A model generated the notes under the pieces. The model was not told the DNA's origin. It worked only from the letters and a program-made list of their open reading frames with translations, and ran no database searches. A program made the position numbers and the translations under genes. A stretch of DNA of 5,389 nt from Desulfosporosinus sp. UBA5188 (lineage in GTDB: Bacteria > Bacillota > Desulfitobacteriia > Desulfitobacteriales > Desulfitobacteriaceae). This document shows positions 1-5,389 of the stretch, in pieces (within the stretch, counting starts at the first letter, position 1; each line of letters opens with the position of its first letter). The stretch is from contig DHWG01000043.1 of the NCBI GenBank assembly GCA_002413075.1, positions 1-5,389 on the forward strand, in the 5' to 3' direction.

Positions 1-32
1 CGTCGGCAGCGTCAGATGTGTATAAGAGACAG
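1..32 (+). other. Illumina Nextera read-1 adapter (non-genomic)
   Basis: The first 32 bases match the Nextera read-1 transposase adapter as known, lacking only its first T. Positions 14-32 are the 19-base Tn5 mosaic end, running into native sequence at about 33. This is untrimmed library sequence rather than a resident Tn5 element: nothing else of Tn5 is present, and the outer 13 bases belong to the synthetic primer tail. It marks position 1 as a contig end and shows the library was made by tagmentation. Confidence 0.97.
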
Positions 33-35
33 ATA

Positions 36-50
36 TTAGAGTAACTCTAA
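36..50. repeat. Perfect short palindrome beside the adapter
   Basis: Seven bases (36-42, TTAGAGT) are repeated as their exact reverse complement (44-50, ACTCTAA) around a single A at 43. A one-base centre is too tight for an RNA hairpin loop without opening inner pairs. It could be an operator-like site or chance. It could also be a fold-back artefact, because it starts only four bases inside the adapter junction. It supplies the TAG (37-39) and TAA (42-44) stops that close two of the three forward frames here. Confidence 0.4.
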
Positions 51-66
51 GGATCAGAAAAAATCT

Positions 67-180
67 ATGGTCAACAACAAGACTAAGGACAATAGTAAGG
101 CTAAAGATAATAATAAGATTGTGGAGAATACTAATAAGAAAGGTCATAAAAGAGATAAACCCAATAATAAAAAAAAGTGA
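67..180 (+). CDS. Lys/Asn-rich 37-residue frame, probable 3' tail of an upstream gene
   Basis: ATG at 67 to TGA at 178-180 encodes 37 residues, of which 12 are Lys and 9 are Asn, with no hydrophobic segment and no domain I recognise. Codons such as AAC, ACT, GAC, AAT, AGT, GCT and GAT follow the purine-N-pyrimidine pattern of real coding sequence. The same pattern runs upstream of the ATG back to position 40 (SNSKDQKKS), and the only Shine-Dalgarno-like bases (AAGGA, 49-53) lie a long 13 bases from the ATG. I therefore suspect the disordered C-terminal tail of a longer protein rather than a free peptide. From memory, zapA (a cell-division gene) often precedes this U32/mutS2 pair in related Clostridia, so a ZapA tail is a candidate, but no ZapA domain is in the window. 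A TAG at 37-39 blocks the frame next to the adapter junction and must be an artefact if this idea is right. The frame ends in an A8 run, described separately. Confidence 0.4.
   Translation: MVNNKTKDNSKAKDNNKIVENTNKKGHKRDKPNNKKK
169..177 (+). other. A8 run with A-AAA-AAG slippery heptamer
   Basis: Eight A bases (169-176) are followed by G. In the frame of the Lys/Asn-rich reading frame, 171-177 reads A-AAA-AAG, the same heptamer as the known dnaX -1 frameshift site, and the next codon is TGA. A -1 shift would add about 16 residues and stop at TGA 225-227, overlapping the next gene's start as ATGA. A +1 shift, or loss of one A, would instead give a tail SENQPAESSEWERNN ending at TAA 221-223, directly abutting that start. 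A weak 5-bp stem with one G-U pair (188-192 with 199-203) lies downstream. Real slippage is unproven. Confidence 0.3.
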
Positions 181-223
181 GAATCAGCCGGCAGAATCGT
201 CGGAATGGGAGCGTAATAATTAA

Positions 224-2773
224 ATGAATGAAATAAAAACCAAAGGTACCCAAACGCTGGAACTTTTGGCTCCTGCGGGGAGTTTCGAGGCCTTCAAAGC
301 GGCGGTGGAAAATGGTGCAGATGCAGTTTACCTCGGAGGGAAAAGTTTTAGTGCCAGAGCAAGTGCCGCAAATTTTGATTTAATAGAGTTGCGAACGTCG
401 GTTCGTTATGCGCATGAACGACAGGTAAGGGTGTATGTGACCGTCAATATCCTGATTGCAGACCAAGAACTTCAGGAACTATTGGACTATCTCTTTGTCT
501 TACATGAAATAGGCGTGGATGCCCTGATTCTACAAGATGTAGGCGTCGCAGAGTTAATTCATACAATTCTTCCGGAGATTGAAACCCATGCTAGTACACA
601 AATGACGGTTAATACAAGTTGGGGCGTTCATCATTTGGAAGCGCTGGGCTTTTGCCGAGTCGTGTTGGCGCGGGAAACCTCAGCCGCTGAAATGAAAATG
701 ATTGCGGCTAAGACGCCGCTGGATCTTGAAGTGTTTGTGCACGGCGCACTTTGCATCGGCTATTCGGGGCAATGCCTCATGTCGAGTTTTATTGGAGGAC
801 GAAGCGGGAACCGAGGTACGTGTGCCCAACCGTGTCGGATGACGTATCAACTTGTGAATAAAGAACATAAAAACCTATTAGTTCAAAAGAAATTGGGAGA
901 ACACTTGTTAAGCCCACGGGATTTGAATTTGGCAGAGGAATTAGCGGAGTTAAAGCAAATCGGCGTTCATTCGCTTAAAGTAGAGGGCAGAATGAAGCGT
1001 CCGGAGTATGTGGCTACGGTCATTCGGCTCTACCGTCAAGCCTTAAACCGGATTGAAGAGCAAAGGGAAGACAGTCCTTTGCTTACGACGGATGAACATC
1101 AAGAATTACTCCAGGTTTTCAACCGTGATTTTACAAGTGGGTATTTCAGGGAAAACCTCGGGGCAGAGCTTATGAGCTATAGCCGTCCGAACAACCGCGG
1201 CACACGTCTTGGGCGGGTGGTCCGCCTAGATTATGGACGGTTATCGCTCAAGCTGGAGTCCGCTTTGCACCCTGGCGACGGGATTGAATTTTGGACAGGT
1301 CGTGGACGAGAAGGGGTTACGATCGGGAAAATATGGAAGGACCTGACAGAGGTTGTCGAAGGATTACGCGGAGAAACCGTACAGATTGAGTTCTTTGGGA
1401 TGGCTCAGGCAGGAGACCGAGTCTTTAAGACCAATGATGCGTTGTTGATGGAAAAGGCTCGTGTCAGTTTCCAAGAGGGGCGAGAGCAACGCAAAAGCCC
1501 ACTGACCATGCGTCTAACCGGACATGTTGGAGAAAAATTGCGCATGGACGTCGTGGAGAACGAGCGGACAGTCACGGTTCATTCGGTAAGCGTAGCACAA
1601 GACGCTTTGAAAAGACCGCTGACGTGGGATTATGCCTTCCAACAGTTAGGGCGATTAGGGACTACGCCCTTTTGGCTGGATAAGTTGGCATTAGAAGTTG
1701 ATGAGGGCATCATGATTCCGGTCAGGGATCTCAATGAAATGCGTCGTCTAGCCGTTGAAGAATTACTGAAAGTAGCGCCACGACCGAAAATTGATCGGCA
1801 GGCGTATGGGCTGAGAATAGAGCGTTGGAAACAACGTCAGGCCGAAGAACGGGCAGCCTTAGTAGAGGCGATCGGTCCTCAAGTTTCTGTGGCAGTGAGT
1901 GACGTTGAAACTCTACAGGCCGCAATAAAGGCTGGTGCTAAGCGGGTGCTCATCGGTGGCGAACATTGGCGTTCCAGGCGTGGATTTTCCCTAGAGGAGA
2001 TTCGAACGAGTTTTGAGAGTTGCAAAAAGCAGGGTATTGATTGTGTTTGGCGTTTGCCACGCATCTTAAATGAGGGACAGAGTGCTAGTCTTTTGTCGGA
2101 TCTTGAAAAGGCAACATTATGGTCGGTAAAACCAAAACTGATGATTGCAAACCTTGGAGAGTTGGAGATGGTGAGGGCCATTGCTGAGGATTGGCCGTTT
2201 GAAGTGGATTATTCCTTAAATGTTTTTAATGAGGCGAGCCTTGCTCACTTCTTGCGTCTGGGTGCTAAAGGAGTGACTCTTTCTCCCGAGCTGCATCACG
2301 AACAACTTGCCCTCTTAGCGAGATGGCAGGGGGTCGAGCTCTTGGCCTTTGGAGATCTTGAGATGATGGTTAGTGAATACTGTCCAGTAGGGGCAACTTT
2401 GGGCGAAAAAAAGGGGCAACAGTGTGCTGGAACGTGTGTGCAAGAACCCCATTACCTGCGTGATCGAATGAGTTATAATTTTCCTCTGGAGACAGATCAG
2501 GAGTGCCGGATGCATTTATTTAATGTGAAGGTTCTTAACCTTTACGAAGAGCTTGCTCAAATCCGGCGCATGGGGTTTTCAACCGTTCGATTGCAATTGA
2601 CGCGTCAAACGCCGGAGCAAGTGGCGTCGATTGTTCGTGTGTTTGTTGAGGCATGGGATAAATTGTACGAAGGGAAGAAGTCAGCATGGACGTCGGAGGA
2701 AGGAATGGCTGACTTAGTGTCTCTTTTCCCGGACGGATTTACAAAAGGGCATTTCTTCCGAGGCGTGCTATAG
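224..2773 (+). CDS. Long U32-family protein (DUF3656 type), probable RNA base hydroxylation enzyme
   Basis: This 849-residue protein belongs to the U32 'peptidase/collagenase' family. Characterised members such as E. coli RlhA and TrhP are not proteases but iron-sulfur, prephenate-dependent enzymes that hydroxylate rRNA or tRNA bases; here that role is inferred. Residues 12-40 hold the LELLAPAG opening and the GADAVYLGG strand. Residues 169-188 carry the U32 signature (EVFVHGALCIGYSGQCLMSS). C177, C184, C200 and C204 fit a 4Fe-4S ligand set. Residues 229-263 (LLSPRDLNL through SLKVEGRMKRPEYVA) resemble RlhA. A DUF3656-like segment follows at roughly 390-515. Residues 553-849 form a second, diverged U32-like half with C720, C734, C738 and C761. 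E. coli RlhA is shorter, about 650-670 residues. TAA at 221-223 precedes the ATG in frame, so 224 is the earliest possible ATG. The ribosome site is modest (GGGAG 207-211, 12 bases away), which would suit coupling to upstream translation. mutS2 follows after 15 bp. The family is certain; the exact substrate is not. Confidence 0.93.
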   Translation: MNEIKTKGTQTLELLAPAGSFEAFKAAVENGADAVYLGGKSFSARASAANFDLIELRTSVRYAHERQVRVYVTVNILIADQELQELLDYLFVLHEIGVDALILQDVGVAELIHTILPEIETHASTQMTVNTSWGVHHLEALGFCRVVLARETSAAEMKMIAAKTPLDLEVFVHGALCIGYSGQCLMSSFIGGRSGNRGTCAQPCRMTYQLVNKEHKNLLVQKKLGEHLLSPRDLNLAEELAELKQIGVHSLKVEGRMKRPEYVATVIRLYRQALNRIEEQREDSPLLTTDEHQELLQVFNRDFTSGYFRENLGAELMSYSRPNNRGTRLGRVVRLDYGRLSLKLESALHPGDGIEFWTGRGREGVTIGKIWKDLTEVVEGLRGETVQIEFFGMAQAGDRVFKTNDALLMEKARVSFQEGREQRKSPLTMRLTGHVGEKLRMDVVENERTVTVHSVSVAQDALKRPLTWDYAFQQLGRLGTTPFWLDKLALEVDEGIMIPVRDLNEMRRLAVEELLKVAPRPKIDRQAYGLRIERWKQRQAEERAALVEAIGPQVSVAVSDVETLQAAIKAGAKRVLIGGEHWRSRRGFSLEEIRTSFESCKKQGIDCVWRLPRILNEGQSASLLSDLEKATLWSVKPKLMIANLGELEMVRAIAEDWPFEVDYSLNVFNEASLAHFLRLGAKGVTLSPELHHEQLALLARWQGVELLAFGDLEMMVSEYCPVGATLGEKKGQQCAGTCVQEPHYLRDRMSYNFPLETDQECRMHLFNVKVLNLYEELAQIRRMGFSTVRLQLTRQTPEQVASIVRVFVEAWDKLYEGKKSAWTSEEGMADLVSLFPDGFTKGHFFRGVL

Positions 2774-2778
2774 GTAAG

Positions 2779-2784
2779 AGGAGG
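2779..2784 (+). promoter_or_regulatory. Strong Shine-Dalgarno site of mutS2
   Basis: AGGAGG, extended by GAGG-type bases on its left, lies four bases before the ATG at 2789 within the 15-bp gap after the U32 gene. It fixes the mutS2 start. It is much stronger than the site before the U32 gene, so mutS2 can be loaded independently on the shared transcript. No promoter fits in the gap. Confidence 0.85.
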
Positions 2785-2788
2785 AACT

Positions 2789-5152
2789 ATGGGAATTGAA
2801 GATAAAGTCCTAAATAAGCTGGATTTTCCTAAGGTATTGTCACGGTTAGCGGATGAATGTATTCTGCCACGCGCACAGGAACTGGCCGTTGGCTTAAAAC
2901 CTTTTGTCGATTTTGAATCAGTGCGTAAGGCCTTACAAGAAACGGAAGAAGGAAAGAACCTCTTGCGAGGAAATCCCCTGTTTTCAGTTCGAGGGGCCAA
3001 AGAAATTCGTTCCCATATCGAACGCTGTTTGCGCGGCGGGGTCATTCATGGAGAGGAACTCCTGGAGGTTCTGGATACGCTCAGAGTTGGGCGGAAAATA
3101 AAACAACTGTTTTTGGAATTTATAGAAGAGTTTCCTGGATTATGGGAGATCGTCTTACCCATCGAACCACAGAAGGAGCTTGAGGATGAAATCTCCCGCT
3201 GCATTTCAGAAGATGGAAAGGTTGCCGACAATGCCTCCCCCATACTGTCAGACTTGAGGCGTTCCCTGGATCGCCTGCAACATCGTATTCGAGAAACTTT
3301 AGAGGGTACCTTGAGGAATTCCACGTATCAGAAAATGTTACAAGATTCCATTATTACACAACGCTCGGATCGCTATGTCCTACCGATCAAGCAGGAATAC
3401 CGTACATCTTTTCCAGGAATTGTCCACGATCAATCAGCCAGCGGGGCCACGCTGTTTATTGAACCTATGGCCGTAGTTCATCTGGGTAACGAACTGCGGG
3501 AAGTGATTTTGAGGGAGCAGCGGGAGGTTCAGAGAATTCTACAAATGCTCTCCGTCCAAATTGAGGCTCGGGGTGATGCCGTAGCAGAACTTCATGAAGC
3601 CTTGAGTGAATTAGATCTGGTGGTGGCGAAAGCGCATTTAAGTGAGGCTATGAACGCCGGTGCACCAGAATTGGTCTCAGGGCAACACGTTAAGCTTATT
3701 CAAGCCCGGCATCCTCTGATTTTAGGGAAGGTTGTCCCTCTGACGATAGAACTAGGAATCGACTTTGATACGTTAGTGATTACAGGACCCAATACGGGGG
3801 GGAAGACGGTTGCACTGAAAGTAGTCGGACTTATGGCCGCCATGACACAATCAGGTCTACACATTCCGGCAGAAAGCGATTCTCGGATGGGGGTTTTTAC
3901 CCAGATTTTCGCTGACATTGGAGACGAACAGAGTCTCGAGCAATCCTTAAGTACCTTCTCTGGCCATATGAAAAACATTGTAGAAATTATTAACCACGCA
4001 GACGGACAGTCTTTAGTCTTGCTGGATGAGCTTGGAGCTGGGACAGATCCGACTGAAGGGGCGGCACTGGCTATGGGTATTTTGGCGGAACTACATGAAC
4101 GGGGCTGCCGAACCGTCTCAACAACTCACTATGGCGCGTTAAAGACCTTTGCCTATGAAACCCCGCGGGTTAAAAATGCTTCTGTGGAATTTGACCTGGA
4201 AACCCTGCGCCCCACGTATCGTTTGTTAATTGGAATTCCGGGTAAAAGCAATGCCTTTGCGATTGCCGGAAGGCTGGGTCTAAGTGAACAAGTTCTGCAA
4301 AAAGCCAACACGTTTGTGACGGAACGTGAAATGCAGGTGGCGGGTCTCATTGAAAACTTGGGAGAAACGCATCGGGAGATTGAAGTAGAAAAACAAATTG
4401 CCAAATCTGGCCGGCAAGCGGTGGAAAAGCAAACTAAGGCTCTGGAAGAAAAGACAATACGCTTAGATGAGGAATTTGAAATACTCTTGTCGCTAGCGAA
4501 AGATGAGGCCAGCGACCTAATTCGAAGAGCCAAACGTGAAGCCGATGGGTTAATTGCAGAATTAAAAGAGGCTCTTAAAAAGGACAATAAACAACAGCAA
4601 GATATAGAAAAAGCCCGTCAGGGGTTTCGACGGATCTCAGCGAGGCTTGATAATGGTCGACAAGTAAAACGTTCGGGCAGTGAACTAGCGGCCAATCAGC
4701 TTAAGCTTGGACAGACGGTTCATATGACCAAAATTAGGCAGAAGGGACAAATCTTGAAGCTGCCTAATTCCAACGGAGAAGTTCTAGTCCAAGCGGGCAT
4801 TATGAAAATCATGGTGCCGTTGGCTGAACTAAAGTTAGCACAAGAGGAAAAGAAGATTCCCCCGAAATATTCCCGTGAAACAAGCATTGGAGTTCAGAAA
4901 ACTGAAGCGATGCACAGTGAAATCGATTTGAGGGGGATGCTCGTGGACGAGGGCACCTATGCACTGGACAAATATTTAGACGATGCTGTTCTTAGCGGCA
5001 TTGGTCAGATATATGTTATTCATGGCAAAGGAAAAGGGGCTATGAGAGCGGGTATACAAGACTTCCTCAAAGGACATCCCCATGTGCAAAATTTCAGAAT
5101 TGGGGAATATGGAGAAGGGGACTCTGGCGTTACAGTTGTTGAATTGAAGTAA
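2789..5152 (+). CDS. mutS2: MutS2 family ATPase with Smr nuclease domain
   Basis: This is a 787-residue MutS2, near the length of the B. subtilis protein (785), and it looks intact. MutS2 lacks the mismatch-recognition domains of MutS. It acts in recombination control, and in Bacillus it splits collided ribosomes for quality control. Residues 1-300 are the core and lever helices, including the conserved stretch around 194-226 (DRYVLPIK, then GIVHDQSASGATLFIEP). The ATPase has Walker A GPNTGGKT (333-340), DIGDEQSLEQSLSTFSGHM (376-394), Walker B LVLLDELGAGTDP (409-421) and STTHYG (444-449). Residues about 505-625 are charged and heptad-like, the predicted coiled coil. A small KOW-like beta segment occupies about 638-683. 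The Smr domain (about 709-787) carries DLRG (713-716) and HGKG (745-748) and ends in the family's GEGDSGVTVVELK. One oddity is K749, where I recall Thr in the usual HGKGTGALR. The start is set by the strong ribosome site. It is second in an operon with the U32 gene and is followed by two terminators. Confidence 0.97.
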   Translation: MGIEDKVLNKLDFPKVLSRLADECILPRAQELAVGLKPFVDFESVRKALQETEEGKNLLRGNPLFSVRGAKEIRSHIERCLRGGVIHGEELLEVLDTLRVGRKIKQLFLEFIEEFPGLWEIVLPIEPQKELEDEISRCISEDGKVADNASPILSDLRRSLDRLQHRIRETLEGTLRNSTYQKMLQDSIITQRSDRYVLPIKQEYRTSFPGIVHDQSASGATLFIEPMAVVHLGNELREVILREQREVQRILQMLSVQIEARGDAVAELHEALSELDLVVAKAHLSEAMNAGAPELVSGQHVKLIQARHPLILGKVVPLTIELGIDFDTLVITGPNTGGKTVALKVVGLMAAMTQSGLHIPAESDSRMGVFTQIFADIGDEQSLEQSLSTFSGHMKNIVEIINHADGQSLVLLDELGAGTDPTEGAALAMGILAELHERGCRTVSTTHYGALKTFAYETPRVKNASVEFDLETLRPTYRLLIGIPGKSNAFAIAGRLGLSEQVLQKANTFVTEREMQVAGLIENLGETHREIEVEKQIAKSGRQAVEKQTKALEEKTIRLDEEFEILLSLAKDEASDLIRRAKREADGLIAELKEALKKDNKQQQDIEKARQGFRRISARLDNGRQVKRSGSELAANQLKLGQTVHMTKIRQKGQILKLPNSNGEVLVQAGIMKIMVPLAELKLAQEEKKIPPKYSRETSIGVQKTEAMHSEIDLRGMLVDEGTYALDKYLDDAVLSGIGQIYVIHGKGKGAMRAGIQDFLKGHPHVQNFRIGEYGEGDSGVTVVELK

Positions 5153-5194
5153 GAAAAATGATTAGAGAAAGATCAGGTTAAGGACCTTAGTAAG

Positions 5195-5246
5195 ACAATA
5201 AGCAGCACGGCAACCTTTTAAGAAGGAATGCCGTGCTGTTTATTGT
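5195..5246 (+). terminator. Long-stem intrinsic terminator after mutS2
   Basis: Positions 5195-5212 pair with 5229-5246 in an 18-bp stem with one G-U pair; the core GCAGCACGGCA (5202-5212) faces TGCCGTGCTG. The 16-base loop contains a further CCTT/AAGG pairing (5214-5217 with 5223-5226). The foot of the right arm and the bases after it are T-rich (TTTATTGTTATT) but not a clean T run. The hairpin starts 42 bases after the mutS2 stop. The 5153-5194 gap before it holds nothing else I can support. Confidence 0.8.
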
Positions 5247-5255
5247 TATTAATTT

Positions 5256-5285
5256 AAAAAGGGAAGGCCATGGCCTTCCCTTTTT
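5256..5285. terminator. Perfect palindromic bidirectional terminator
   Basis: This is a perfect 30-base palindrome: A5, then GGGAAGGCC, a central AT, then GGCCTTCCC and T5. As RNA it gives a GC-rich stem of up to 13 bp with a CAUG loop. The T5 on one strand and the A5 (T5 on the other strand) make it work in both directions. It backs up the hairpin ten bases upstream and separates the operon from whatever lies beyond. It is also the likely landing hairpin for the intron that begins at 5290. Confidence 0.88.
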
Positions 5286-5289
5286 GGTA

Positions 5290-5389
5290 GTGCGCCCGGC
5301 ATGGGCGCAGTCTAACGGGTGTAAGTCCCGAGTGCGGGTTGATAGTGCCAAGCACATAGCAAGGGTAAGGGTGTCCATCGCGAGGTGGA
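5290..5389 (+). mobile_element. 5' end of a group II intron (probably class IIC), truncated by window end
   Basis: From GTGCG at 5290, the first 100 bases resemble domain I of bacterial group II introns as I recall them, notably the Oceanobacillus IIC intron. They show GTGCG then CCCGGCATGGG, a CAGTC, GGGTGTAAGTCCCGA, and later AAGGGTGTCC. TGCGCCC (5291-5297) pairs perfectly with GGGCGCA (5303-5309) around the loop GGCAT. CGGG (5316-5319) pairs with CCCG (5327-5330). Class IIC introns are known to insert just 3' of intrinsic-terminator hairpins; this one starts four bases past the T5 of a palindromic terminator, on the mutS2 strand. The rest of the ribozyme and any reverse transcriptase/maturase gene would lie beyond the window. 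Without domain V the class assignment is provisional. Confidence 0.85.

Noticed and set aside
14..32. Tn5 mosaic end as evidence of a resident transposon
   Set aside because: It is preceded by the synthetic Nextera primer tail and no other Tn5 sequence is present, so it is library adapter.
51..223. Promoter for the U32 gene
   Set aside because: I looked for paired -35/-10 elements with 16-18 base spacing. The AT-rich stretches give scattered TAATAA-like bases but no convincing -35 partner, so transcription probably enters from upstream.
2605..3045. 146-codon minus-strand open frame across the U32/mutS2 junction
   Set aside because: It is antisense to two well-supported genes, is rich in Ser, Arg and Pro as expected of a shadow frame, and matches no family I know. 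The 4153-4587 minus frame is rejected for the same reason.
2904..3101. 65-codon plus-strand frame inside mutS2
   Set aside because: It lies in an alternative frame wholly within the conserved N-terminal part of mutS2, and its product looks like a shifted translation.
5179..5189. TAAGG-A-CCTTA inverted repeat upstream of the first terminator
   Set aside because: It has only five pairs around a single base, which cannot form a stable hairpin and is likely chance.
5187..5378. 63-codon minus-strand open frame across the terminators and intron start
   Set aside because: It runs antisense through two clear terminator hairpins and the structured intron RNA, with no recognisable domain. The structure of this region explains the open frame.

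Overview
The window looks like the end of a short-read contig from a Gram-positive, Clostridia-type bacterium. Protein matches from memory and the gene order (a long U32-family gene followed directly by mutS2) suggest a relative of Desulfitobacterium or Desulfosporosinus. That placement is inference: there is no rRNA gene here, and base composition is moderate by eye. Almost everything reads on the + strand.

Layout: positions 1-32 are not genomic; they match the Illumina Nextera read-1 transposase adapter, including the Tn5 mosaic end. Positions 33-223 hold a Lys/Asn-rich reading frame (67-180). It is probably the tail of an upstream gene and ends in an A8 run that is a potential slippage site. 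Positions 224-2773 encode an 849-residue U32-family protein, probably an Fe-S dependent RNA-hydroxylation factor of the RlhA/TrhP kind. It has a DUF3656-like middle and a second, diverged U32-like half. After 15 bp with a strong ribosome binding site comes mutS2 (2789-5152, 787 residues), intact from the MutS-type core through the ATPase to the Smr domain. Two tandem intrinsic terminators follow (5195-5246 and 5256-5285). Four bases beyond the T-tract of the second one, at 5290, begins what reads as the 5' end of a bacterial group II intron, probably class IIC, cut off by the window end.

The two large genes appear to form one operon closed by the double terminator. If the family assignments hold, both products act on the translation apparatus: U32 enzymes of this type hydroxylate rRNA or tRNA bases, and MutS2 in Bacillus splits collided ribosomes as well as acting in recombination. 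I see no wholly new system. The points most worth following are the intron placed just past a terminator, the paired cysteine quartets of the U32 protein, the possible frameshift site upstream of it, and the adapter contamination.
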